Below, piece by piece: positions 55,239 through 62,885 of a stretch of DNA of 64,000 bases. The stretch spans positions 17,966 to 81,965 of the forward strand of contig NZ_JACUTY010000002.1 of NCBI RefSeq assembly GCF_014859555.1, in the 5' to 3' direction. A program made the translations under genes and the position numbers. This DNA is from Thiomicrospira sp. GTDB taxonomy: Bacteria > Pseudomonadota > Gammaproteobacteria > Thiomicrospirales > Thiomicrospiraceae. The notes below the pieces were generated by a model, which was not told where the DNA came from, made no database searches, and saw nothing but the letters and a program-made list of their open reading frames with translations. Positions within the stretch are counted from its first letter, which is position 1. Every line of letters starts with the position of its first letter.

Positions 55239-55545
55239 ACTTAAATTACCTCTAATTTAAAGGTTGTTACGAACTCACTGAACATATTAACTAAACCAAC
55301 CCATACTGACCAATTGGAATAACCGATACATCCCATTAAGTTTTACCTATGGATTAGGTTTGAGAAAATTAATTTTTAAACTATCAAATCTACCCCTATT
55401 AAACAAGCTAGTTAACAAATAATTAATATTTAATAACCTACAGAACAACTCAACCTTTCAACCCCCATCTTTTCACGTTAGAATATTTAGTGTTAGATCA
55501 TTTTTTACTATTATTTTTTTGCACATAAATCTTACGGGAGCAACT
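55239..55545 (-). promoter_or_regulatory. cbbL / sodA divergent upstream region
   Basis: A+T-rich 307 bp without a gene. It holds TGAGTTCGTAAC in the cbbL leader (55266-55277) and a dyad ACCTA-TGGAT-TAGGT (55345-55359) that might be a LysR-type site; promoters for both cbbL (-) and sodA (+) must lie here. No boxes are certain. Confidence 0.45.
55266..55277. repeat. TGAGTTCGTAAC motif, copy C (inverted)
   Basis: On the minus strand, in the cbbL leader 28 bp before its ATG; opposite orientation relative to transcription from the csoS1 copies. Confidence 0.55.
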
Positions 55546-56154
55546 ATGAGCTTTACTCTACCCGATCTTGGATATGACTATAATGCGTTGGAAGTGGCGG
55601 TTGATGCCCAAACCATGGAAATCCACCACACCAAACATCATCAAACTTACATCACCAACCTAAACAATGCGATTGCTGGTTCGGATAACGAAGGCAAAGA
55701 CTTAATTGACTTGGTTAAAAATGCCGGTTCAATTTCGCCGGCGGTGCGTAACAACGGCGGCGGCCACTGGAACCACAGCTTTTTCTGGAACCTAATGACG
55801 CCAGACAGCATGGGCGCACCACAAGGTGAGTTGGCCGATCAAATCAAAGCCACCTTTGGTGATTTTGATACCTTCAAAACCCAATTCACCCAAGCTGGTT
55901 TAACCCGTTTTGGTTCAGGTTGGGCTTGGTTGATTGTAAATGGCGAAGGCAAGTTGCAAATTACCTCAACCCCTAACCAAGATAACCCATTAATGGATAT
56001 CGCTGAAGTTAAAGGCGCGCCTATTCTTGGTTTGGATGTTTGGGAACACGCTTATTACTTGCGTTACCAAAACCGTCGTCCTGACTACATCAATGCATGG
56101 TGGGACGTGGTTAACTGGAATAAAGTCGCTGAACTTTATCAATTAAACAGGTAA
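55546..56154 (+). CDS. sodA: superoxide dismutase, Mn type
   Basis: A 202-aa Fe/Mn-family SOD. Metal ligands His27, His77 and the Asp and His of DVWEHAYY. The GGGHWNH segment together with Gln in TPNQDNP, and [22 protein letters not shown], are the Mn-type pattern, though metal use can be cambialistic. The ATG at 55546 has ACGGGAG upstream; the frame extends to a TTG without one. Protects autotrophic enzymes from superoxide. Confidence 0.9.
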   Translation: MSFTLPDLGYDYNALEVAVDAQTMEIHHTKHHQTYITNLNNAIAGSDNEGKDLIDLVKNAGSISPAVRNNGGGHWNHSFFWNLMTPDSMGAPQGELADQIKATFGDFDTFKTQFTQAGLTRFGSGWAWLIVNGEGKLQITSTPNQDNPLMDIAEVKGAPILGLDVWEHAYYLRYQNRRPDYINAWWDVVNWNKVAELYQLNR

Positions 56155-56167
56155 TCCCCACTAAACC

Positions 56168-56179
56168 ACCAGGCCTGGT
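56168..56179. repeat. palindrome ACCAGGCCTGGT, copy 12, with adjacent partial copy
   Basis: Intergenic after sodA, extended to a 20-bp dyad AACCACCAGGCCTGGTGGTT (56164-56183). A second, 5'-truncated copy (CAGGCCTGGTGGT) follows at 56188-56200, a tandem arrangement seen only here. Confidence 0.9.
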
Positions 56180-56250
56180 GGTTCTATCAGGCCTGGTGGT
56201 TCTAATATTTACAAGTCTACCCCTCCCAGTTTTCAACACAATTTACCCTT

Positions 56251-56265
56251 GGGCACCTCGATTAA
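56251..56265. repeat. GGGCACCTCGATTAA repeat
   Basis: Identical to 2508-2522; here 77 bp before the ABM-domain gene. Confidence 0.6.
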
Positions 56266-56341
56266 CTTGGTATCAAGTTTCAAAACCTTATGCATTTTTC
56301 TGTGCTAGCATGTTAGTTTTCTAACTTTGAAGGAGTAGTCT

Positions 56342-56698
56342 ATGTCGAGCCGTGTTTACTGTACTGCCCAGTTTTTACCTAAACCAGGCAAAGAGTCGGA
56401 ATTATTTCGGATACTGCAATCTTTAGAGCCTAATACGCTGCGCGAAGACGGTTGTATTCAATATCGCGTGACCCGACATATTCAAAGCCCATTTGCGGAT
56501 GGCGAAAGTTTGCCGATTGTGTTTCATGAAATTTGGCAAAATATGGCGCTTTTTGAAGCCCATTGTCAGCGTGCAGAAATCGTCAACTTCTTCGAAACCT
56601 ACTGTCTTGCCGAAACCGGCTTAGCCGCTAAATGGAATGTGTGTGTTTACACGGATGAACCCGAAAATTACGATGCACCCAAATTGGCGAACAATTAA
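56342..56698 (+). CDS. ABM-domain protein (putative quinol monooxygenase family)
   Basis: A 118-aa dimeric alpha+beta-barrel type protein: FLPKPGKESELFRILQSLEPNTLREDGCIQYRV and FHEIWQNMALFEAHCQ are typical of the antibiotic-biosynthesis-monooxygenase fold (YgiN-like). Substrate unknown. AAGGAG precedes the ATG. Stands alone. Confidence 0.75.
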   Translation: MSSRVYCTAQFLPKPGKESELFRILQSLEPNTLREDGCIQYRVTRHIQSPFADGESLPIVFHEIWQNMALFEAHCQRAEIVNFFETYCLAETGLAAKWNVCVYTDEPENYDAPKLANN

Positions 56699-56739
56699 GA
56701 AGATAACGCGATTTAATGGCAAGATCGAATTAATCAGAA

Positions 56740-56766
56740 GAGTGCGCAAAGCTGTGTTGCGCACTC
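56740..56766. terminator. hairpin between convergent genes
   Basis: GAGTGCGCAA and TTGCGCACTC form a perfect 10-bp stem with a 7-nt loop between the ABM gene (+) and the DsrE-like gene (-). No long T run. Confidence 0.6.
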
Positions 56767-56795
56767 AATGGTTAAGTCTTATGAATCAAGTATAA

Positions 56796-57245
56796 TCAAG
56801 GTCTAACGTAGATATAACCTTTACCCTGAAGATACGCTAACTCGGCCACACCGGCTGGCACAATGTCGGTTTCTTTTACATCTTTTAAGGTACGCCAATC
56901 GACATTACGCGCTTTGAGCGTGTTGTTACAAATCGAAAAATCCACACCTTGCGAACGCAAATTCTCAATCGCAGACACAATTTCCGGCTTAGAAGTTTCT
57001 AACGCCGACATGCCGCCTGCAAATACCACCACATTTAAATCCATATTATCCGCACCTACAGCACGAACATGGTTATTGATGTTGCGCAAAACCTGAACCT
57101 GCATATCCACATTACTCGTATTTAACTGATATACGACCTTCTGATTGCCATAAGGTTCGTGTGTAATGTTCGGTTTAGCATATTCTGCGTGGGCACTAAG
57201 TGCCATCAACCAAAGGGTGGCGACGGTAGCGAATAATTTCTTCAT
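56796..57245 (-). CDS. exported DsrE/DsrF-like protein
   Basis: A 149-aa protein with a cleavable signal peptide (MKKLFATVATLWLMALSAHA) and a DsrE-like domain (VVYQLN, NVVVFAGGMSALE, then DFSICNNTLKARN). The conserved Cys of SICNNTL is kept. Cytosolic DsrE relatives carry persulfide sulfur; the role of periplasmic ones is unclear, though a sulfur-oxidiser makes sulfur handling plausible. Confidence 0.78.
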   Translation of the reverse strand: MKKLFATVATLWLMALSAHAEYAKPNITHEPYGNQKVVYQLNTSNVDMQVQVLRNINNHVRAVGADNMDLNVVVFAGGMSALETSKPEIVSAIENLRSQGVDFSICNNTLKARNVDWRTLKDVKETDIVPAGVAELAYLQGKGYIYVRP

Positions 57246-57494
57246 GCTTGTAAACTCCTATTGTTATTTTGTTAAAGCGAGTTAATTCTATGTAACAAGT
57301 ACATAAAACGCGCGCTGAATATTATAATTGGCACATAGAGCCAACTAATAACCCACCCAAACACTCAGGTTTAGCTCGACACCGGTTATAAGCGGCTTAG
57401 CGCAAAATACCAAACCGAGTTGTTGCCCAAAAACCAGGAGTGTTAGAATGTGACTATAAGGTTCAAACTACATTAATACAGACGAGTTCAAACC

Positions 57495-57818
57495 ATGACA
57501 TTGGATCACGCTTCAAACCAATATAAAGCCCTCGGCCATCCGGCGCGATTGCGTATTATTAACCTGCTGAGCCAACAAGACTCTTTATGTGTGTGTGAAC
57601 TCATGCGCGTATTGGCGTTTGGTCAGAGTTTTGTTTCACGCCATCTAGCCATCCTGCGCGATGCCGAGCTGGTCGTTGCTGAAAAAAAAGGCACTTGGGC
57701 GCATTATCGTTTATTACCGGCCACCGCTCCCTTGTTATCAGCGATCGACTTAACTCAAATCAGCGAACTGCAAGCCGACTTGACGCGTTTAAACCAATCG
57801 GTTTGCGAAGCTTGTTAA
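57495..57818 (+). CDS. ArsR-family metal or sulfur-responsive repressor
   Basis: A 107-aa winged-helix regulator. ALGHPARLRIINLLSQ is the typical start; LCVCELM in helix 3 is the arsenic/metal-binding CxC motif, and a CEAC pair closes the protein, so thiol-based sensing is likely. Sits 25 bp before the LolA-like gene on the same strand and may control that unit. Confidence 0.85.
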   Translation: MTLDHASNQYKALGHPARLRIINLLSQQDSLCVCELMRVLAFGQSFVSRHLAILRDAELVVAEKKGTWAHYRLLPATAPLLSAIDLTQISELQADLTRLNQSVCEAC

Positions 57819-57843
57819 CTCAAACAGGCTAGGGAATTTAATT

Positions 57844-58602
57844 ATGCGAATAGCCTTAATCAGTCTCACACTAAGTTTAATACCAGGCCTGGTGGTCGGC
57901 CAATCCAAAACCGCCGCAGAGATCATCGAAGCCTCGCTGAACTTATGGCGTGGTGATACGTCCTACAGCGTGACTGAAATGACCATTCATCGTCCGGCTT
58001 GGCAACGCGATATGCGTTTAGAAGGCTGGTCTCGCGGCATGAAAGATTCACTAATTCGGTTTATTTATCCGCCGCGTGATACCGACAATGCCACCCTTAA
58101 ACTCGATAACGAAATGTGGATTTTCACCCCCAAACTCAATCGCGTCACCAAGTTACCCGCCAGCATGATGACGCAATCTTGGATGGGATCAGACTTTTCA
58201 TATAACGATTTAGCACGCTCCGATCAAACCCTAGAAAACTACAACCATAGATTAATAGAAACACGCCAACAAGATGGCCATATGGTTTATATCATCGAAG
58301 CCGTTCCCAAACCTAATGCACCGGTGGTGTGGGGCAAAGAAGTCGCCAAAATTCGGGGTGATTATGTGATTTTAGAAAATGTGTTTTACGATCAGTCGAT
58401 GCAAGAAGTGAAACGTTTACAAACGCTTAAAATTGAAAATATAGATGGGCGGCCATTTCCAACTGTGATGCGCATTACCAATGCCGATAAACCTGAGCAT
58501 TGGACTGAGATCCGTACTAGCGAAATTTTAATTAACATCGATTTGCCAGACTATTTATTTACCCTGGCCAACCTTCAGCGCCCCCGACCTTGGAAGCCCT
58601 GA
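57844..58602 (+). CDS. outer-membrane lipoprotein-sorting (LolA-like) protein
   Basis: A 252-aa exported protein with signal peptide (MRIALISLTLSLIPGLVVG) and a LolA-like half-barrel (SYSVTEMTIHRPAWQRDMRLEGWSRG, FIYPPRDTDNATLKLDNEMWIFTPKLNR). It belongs to the group annotated as outer-membrane lipoprotein-sorting proteins that accompany FtsX-type ABC permeases, as found just downstream. Distinct from housekeeping LolA. Confidence 0.82.
   Translation: MRIALISLTLSLIPGLVVGQSKTAAEIIEASLNLWRGDTSYSVTEMTIHRPAWQRDMRLEGWSRGMKDSLIRFIYPPRDTDNATLKLDNEMWIFTPKLNRVTKLPASMMTQSWMGSDFSYNDLARSDQTLENYNHRLIETRQQDGHMVYIIEAVPKPNAPVVWGKEVAKIRGDYVILENVFYDQSMQEVKRLQTLKIENIDGRPFPTVMRITNADKPEHWTEIRTSEILINIDLPDYLFTLANLQRPRPWKP
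57882..57893. repeat. palindrome ACCAGGCCTGGT, copy 13
   Basis: Within the signal-peptide codons of the LolA-like gene (Pro-Gly-Leu-Val). Confidence 0.9.
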
Positions 58603-58621
58603 AGACGACTCTAGCATTTTA

Positions 58622-58960
58622 TTAAATCGCGCCGCGACGCTGCGCCAACAAACCAATCACATAAAAAGCCCCAATCACCGCCACACCTAACCAGACATCA
58701 CCAGTGCTGGCTAATAAATCTATAAACATTGGCGTGAGATAATTCGCGAGCAACGCAAAGCCAAGTGCACAAAACAAAATGAACACCGTCAGACGGACAA
58801 AAAACTGCAAACCGCCGATTTGTTTTTTCAGCACGGCGGTTATATCGTTGCCGTAAATAACCAGCAAGGTGGCCATCATTGCAAAGCCGATTTCACTTAA
58901 ATAAGGGCGCACCCAACTTGAAATCATCACCAAAAAATCGGTCAAAAAATTGGTATCCAT
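58622..58960 (-). CDS. DUF3392 inner-membrane protein
   Basis: A 112-aa protein with three membrane helices resembling DUF3392 (SSWVRPYLSEIGFAMMATLLVIYGNDI). The ATG at 58960 has GGAG upstream; the frame is open to 59035 without support. Antisense to its neighbours, splitting the LolA-like gene from the permease genes. Function unknown. Confidence 0.7.
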   Translation of the reverse strand: MDTNFLTDFLVMISSWVRPYLSEIGFAMMATLLVIYGNDITAVLKKQIGGLQFFVRLTVFILFCALGFALLANYLTPMFIDLLASTGDVWLGVAVIGAFYVIGLLAQRRGAI

Positions 58961-59085
58961 ACTATACTCTCCATAAAGTGGTTTAAAACAACGTGAGCTA
59001 TCATAGCAAAAAACGTCCAGCCTGCATGCGTGCATTTTGTGCCGTTAAAAGTGACCGAAATCCCGCTTAGCATTAAGGATTTAAA

Positions 59086-60318
59086 ATGGGACTGAGCTTT
59101 CTCACCAAACTCGCTTGGCGCAACCTCTGGCGCAACCCAAAACGCACGGTTATGACCGTGCTGGCGATGACGCTTACCAGCGCTGTATTTATATTTATGC
59201 TGGCGTTTCAACTGGGTTCTTACGACAGCATGAAAGTCAATGCACTGAGTTTGTTAGACGGTTACGCTCAATTCCAACAGGCCGATTATCTCGACACGCC
59301 TTCGTTGCGCCATAGCTTTGAAATTCAGCCCGAACTAGAAACCCAACTCAACCAACTACCAGGCCTGGTGGCGTTGGGTTATCGCACCCAAGCTTTTGGT
59401 TTATTAAGTGCCGATGACCGCAACCAAGGTTCGATGGTATTAGGTGTGCAACCTCAAGTCGAACCGCAGATTTCGCGCCTTGCTAGCCTTATTAAACAAG
59501 GTCGTTTTCTCCAGCAAAACGACACGGCGCATATGCTGATTGGCGAAACTTTAGCGCAGCGTTTAAATTTAGCCATTGGTGACGAAATTCAACTGCTTGG
59601 CCAAGATAAAGACGGCAGTTTGGCCGCGGATATTTTTACGCTGGTCGGCATTTTTGATTCCGGTTCGCCCAACCTTGATCGTCAACTCGCGTTAATTCCG
59701 TTCGACTATGCGCAAACCCTATTTGCCTTGCCTAATCAAGCCCATCAACTGGCTTTAATGACGGAACCATTTCAGCAAATTAATCAGCTCGAACCCCAAC
59801 TGCTTGCATTAGCCGAGCAATACGACATCACTTATCGCAACTGGCGCGAACTCCAGCCCGGCGTAGCGCAGGGCATTGATTTAGATTATTACGCGGGCTT
59901 TATCTGGTATGTGGCGATCTTGCTCATCGTGGTATTGATTCTGTTTAACACCTTGCTTATGTCGGTATTAGAGCGCGAACGTGAATTTGGTTTGATGTTA
60001 TCGCTAGGTTTATCACGTAAACAACTCGCCTGGCTCACCCAAATCGAAACCCATCTAACCTTAAGTTTGGGCCTGGTTTTAGGCATCGCTTTAGGCATTT
60101 TGATTACCCTGTATTTTTACCAAACCGGCATTACCATCCCAGGCACTGAAGAAATGTTTGCCCAATATGGCATGGATGCCACCACCTATCCCATTCTAAC
60201 GATGATGGCGATTGGGTTTGCGCCCGGGTTTTTATGGTTAAGCACTTGGCTGATGTCCGCGATGATTGTCTGGCGCATTTTTGGCCTACACCCCTTATCT
60301 GGGAGACAAACCAAATGA
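59086..60318 (+). CDS. ABC transporter permease, FtsX/MacB type (first)
   Basis: A 410-aa permease with one N-terminal helix (FLTKLAWRNLWRNPKRTVMTVLAMTLTSAVF), a periplasmic domain to about 265 and three C-terminal helices, the FtsX/LolC layout. Overlaps the next permease by four bases (ATGA). Works with the second permease and the LolD-type ATPase, probably on lipoproteins or other envelope substrates. Confidence 0.85.
   Translation: MGLSFLTKLAWRNLWRNPKRTVMTVLAMTLTSAVFIFMLAFQLGSYDSMKVNALSLLDGYAQFQQADYLDTPSLRHSFEIQPELETQLNQLPGLVALGYRTQAFGLLSADDRNQGSMVLGVQPQVEPQISRLASLIKQGRFLQQNDTAHMLIGETLAQRLNLAIGDEIQLLGQDKDGSLAADIFTLVGIFDSGSPNLDRQLALIPFDYAQTLFALPNQAHQLALMTEPFQQINQLEPQLLALAEQYDITYRNWRELQPGVAQGIDLDYYAGFIWYVAILLIVVLILFNTLLMSVLEREREFGLMLSLGLSRKQLAWLTQIETHLTLSLGLVLGIALGILITLYFYQTGITIPGTEEMFAQYGMDATTYPILTMMAIGFAPGFLWLSTWLMSAMIVWRIFGLHPLSGRQTK
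59358..59369. repeat. palindrome ACCAGGCCTGGT, copy 14
   Basis: In the first FtsX-type permease gene (Pro-Gly-Leu-Val). Confidence 0.9.
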
Positions 60319-61523
60319 GTGTGCGTTTATCCACCTTCGCCTGGCGTAATTTATGGCGTAATGCACGCCGAACCCTGGTATTAATCAGCGTGTTTACGCT
60401 GGGCATTTTCACCATGTTACTAATCCAAAGCTTTTTGCAAGGCTGGATGAAAAGCACCCTCGAAACCACTTACAAAAACCTAGCCGAACCCATTCAAATC
60501 CACCATCCAGCTTATCTTGATGAACCGGAAGTAGAACACTTTTTCGATTTTAACGCCCAGCTAAAGCAGCAACTTGAAAATACACCCGATATTCAAATAG
60601 CGCCACGTATTCGAGTCAATGCCACCATGCAAAGTGAATACGACAGCGTCTCGGTGATGATTGTCGGTTTTAATCCGCAAGCCGAAAAAGGCCTGTCATT
60701 TTTAAGTGAATCCATGCTGACCGGTGATTATCAACGCGAAGCAGCAGGCCTGGTGATCGGCGAAAAACTCGCCAAACGCTTAACCACGCAACTGGATCGA
60801 CGTGTGGTATTAATGGCGCAAAAAAACGGCGGCGGTTTGGCGGAAATCGGTTTACCAATTCAAGGCTTGTATAAACACGCCGACCCACGCATTGAAGAAA
60901 GCTTGGTGTTTATGCCGATCGACACCGCCGCCAACTGGCTCAACATCAAACAAGGCCTTCACGAAATCGGCATGGTGCCCGCCACCGATAACAAACTCGA
61001 AATTCAAACTTTAAGTGCCGAACTGCAAGCCGCGTTTCCTGAGCTAAGTGTGCAAACCATTTGGCAACGCCAACCGATTTTAGAAGCCACCTTAGAGCTA
61101 TCGGAAAACATGATTTGGATTTGGCTAGGTTTTGTATTATTGCTGATGATGTTAGGCATGCTAAATACCCTCATGATGTCGCTCTACGAACGCCAACAAG
61201 AGTTCAACCTGCTCTACTCACTGGGCATCAAACCGCTGCGTTTGCGTTTATTAGTGGTGTATGAAGTGGGCTTGATTTTACTCGTCTCCACCTTACTGGC
61301 GATCCTGCTTATGCTGGGTTTGGTCGCCTGGATTGGCGATGGCATTGAACTCCAACGCTTTGCCGAAGGCGCGGCGCAATTTGGCATGGGCACCAAACTC
61401 TATTTATTAATTGATCTACCCAAATGGACAGAAGTGCTCGTCGCCACCTTGTCCACCACGATTGTGTTTAGCTTATGGCCGATTTGGCGTGCAACCCGCC
61501 ATAATCGACTCCAAGCTCGTTAA
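60315..61523 (+). CDS. ABC transporter permease, FtsX/MacB type (second)
   Basis: A 402-aa paralogue of the preceding permease, with the same start (STFAWRNLWRNARRTLVLISVFTLG) and four-helix layout. ATG at 60315 in the ATGA overlap. A partial palindrome (GCAGGCCTGGTG, 60744-60755) encodes AGLV. A heterodimer with the first permease is likely. Confidence 0.85.
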   Translation: MSVRLSTFAWRNLWRNARRTLVLISVFTLGIFTMLLIQSFLQGWMKSTLETTYKNLAEPIQIHHPAYLDEPEVEHFFDFNAQLKQQLENTPDIQIAPRIRVNATMQSEYDSVSVMIVGFNPQAEKGLSFLSESMLTGDYQREAAGLVIGEKLAKRLTTQLDRRVVLMAQKNGGGLAEIGLPIQGLYKHADPRIEESLVFMPIDTAANWLNIKQGLHEIGMVPATDNKLEIQTLSAELQAAFPELSVQTIWQRQPILEATLELSENMIWIWLGFVLLLMMLGMLNTLMMSLYERQQEFNLLYSLGIKPLRLRLLVVYEVGLILLVSTLLAILLMLGLVAWIGDGIELQRFAEGAAQFGMGTKLYLLIDLPKWTEVLVATLSTTIVFSLWPIWRATRHNRLQAR

Positions 61524-61551
61524 GAATTAAATAAGCTGACAAAGGATGCCT

Positions 61552-62250
61552 ATGCCACCGATTTTAGAAATCCAACAACTTTGCAAACATTACCACGATG
61601 GCGACAAGTTGATTCAAGCGGTCGACCAGGTAAGCCTGACCATCGAAAAAGGCGAGTTTATATCCTTATACGGCCCATCCGGCTCGGGCAAAACTACCTT
61701 ATTAAATTTAATCGGTGGGCTAGAGCGCCCAGATAGCGGCGATATTTTGCTGAACGGGCAATCCACCCCCAAACTCAATACCGATCAGCTTACCGATTTA
61801 CGCCTAAATAAAATCGGTTTTATCTTTCAATCCTACAACCTCATCCCGGTATTTAGCGCGCTCGAAAACGTCGCGTTTATTATGCAAATGCAAGGCCAAG
61901 ACAAAGCCAGCACGCTAGAACGTGCGCGTGAAGTCTTAAAAGCGGTCGGTTTAGAAGGGCTAGAAAATCGGCGTCCGGCGCATCTTTCCGGTGGTCAACA
62001 ACAACGGGTGGCGATTGCCCGCGCGATTGCCGCCAAACCCAGTTTAGTGTTAGCCGACGAACCCACCGCCAACCTCGACAGCCAAAACTCACGCGCGTTA
62101 ATTGAACTGCTAAAACAGCTAAACGAAGAACTCAATATGACCTTTATTATCACCAGCCACGACCCGGAAGTGATTCATTTTGCGCCACGACAAATCCAAC
62201 TGCGCGACGGCCAAGTGGTGTCGAATGATTTAGACAAAGATAAGAATTAA
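61552..62250 (+). CDS. ABC transporter ATPase, LolD/MacB type
   Basis: A 232-aa nucleotide-binding subunit: Walker A YGPSGSGKTT, signature LSGGQQQRVA, Walker B LVLADEPTANLD, and the H-loop ITSHDPE. The ATG at 61552 is six bases after AAAGG; the ATG at 61546 abuts that site and is less likely. Energises the two upstream permeases. Confidence 0.92.
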   Translation: MPPILEIQQLCKHYHDGDKLIQAVDQVSLTIEKGEFISLYGPSGSGKTTLLNLIGGLERPDSGDILLNGQSTPKLNTDQLTDLRLNKIGFIFQSYNLIPVFSALENVAFIMQMQGQDKASTLERAREVLKAVGLEGLENRRPAHLSGGQQQRVAIARAIAAKPSLVLADEPTANLDSQNSRALIELLKQLNEELNMTFIITSHDPEVIHFAPRQIQLRDGQVVSNDLDKDKN

Positions 62251-62273
62251 TCAATAATTAAAAGGAGGTCGAC

Positions 62274-62885
62274 ATGTCAATTAAACCCACCACCAGGCCT
62301 TTATGCCCGAAGGGGTATGGTAGTGTTTTTAGCCTGTTCGCATTGTGCTTGGTTTTCCTCACCAGCTTAAATAACGCACAGGCCGAAGACGAAGAATTTT
62401 GGGCGGCCTTACAACAAGGCGGCAAAGTCGTATTAGTCCAACACGCCAAATTGGATGAAGATGTCGGTGACCCGTTTTCGCTTGACCCATCTTGTTTTAT
62501 CGAACGTAACTTATCCGACGAAGGCCGCACCCAAGCCCAAGTGATTGGTCACACTTTCCGCCACTACCAAGTGCCGATCGAAGCCGTCTACGCCAGCCCA
62601 CACTGTCGCACCAAAGACACCGCACAACTGGCATTTGGACAATACGAAATCAAACCTGAACTGCGCTTAATCCGCGCGTTGCCAGAAGATCAAGCCAACC
62701 AAAACATGGCCAACATCAAACGCCTAATCGGTAACTATATGGGCGCGGCCAACTTGATACTCGTAACCCATCGTCCCAATATCGGCGAACTGATCCACCA
62801 ACGAGTCCAACCCGGCTACGTGGCCGTTATCGAACCATTGGGAGATGGCTTGTTTGATTTAATCGCGATCAAGGTATTTGATTAA
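62274..62885 (+). CDS. exported histidine-phosphatase-like protein
   Basis: A 203-aa protein with a signal peptide (about 1-37, ending NNAQA) and a histidine phosphatase fold: VLVQHAKLDED, ERNLSDEGRTQAQVIG, YASPHCRTKDTA and LVTHRPNIGEL. The usual R-H of the first motif is Q-H, so a phosphate-binding Arg is missing while the nucleophilic His remains; activity is uncertain. Strong Shine-Dalgarno (AAGGAGG). Ends overlapping the next start. Confidence 0.82.
   Translation: MSIKPTTRPLCPKGYGSVFSLFALCLVFLTSLNNAQAEDEEFWAALQQGGKVVLVQHAKLDEDVGDPFSLDPSCFIERNLSDEGRTQAQVIGHTFRHYQVPIEAVYASPHCRTKDTAQLAFGQYEIKPELRLIRALPEDQANQNMANIKRLIGNYMGAANLILVTHRPNIGELIHQRVQPGYVAVIEPLGDGLFDLIAIKVFD

Noticed and set aside
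55345..55359. ACCTA-TGGAT-TAGGT dyad as a proven CbbR operator
   Set aside because: Position fits, but no matching dyad was found upstream of cbbM or SulP, so it is listed only as part of the leader region.
34710..56167. The carboxysome locus as a recent genomic island
   Set aside because: No integrase, tRNA gene, direct-repeat boundaries or insertion sequence seen; only the lack of the palindrome hints at transfer.
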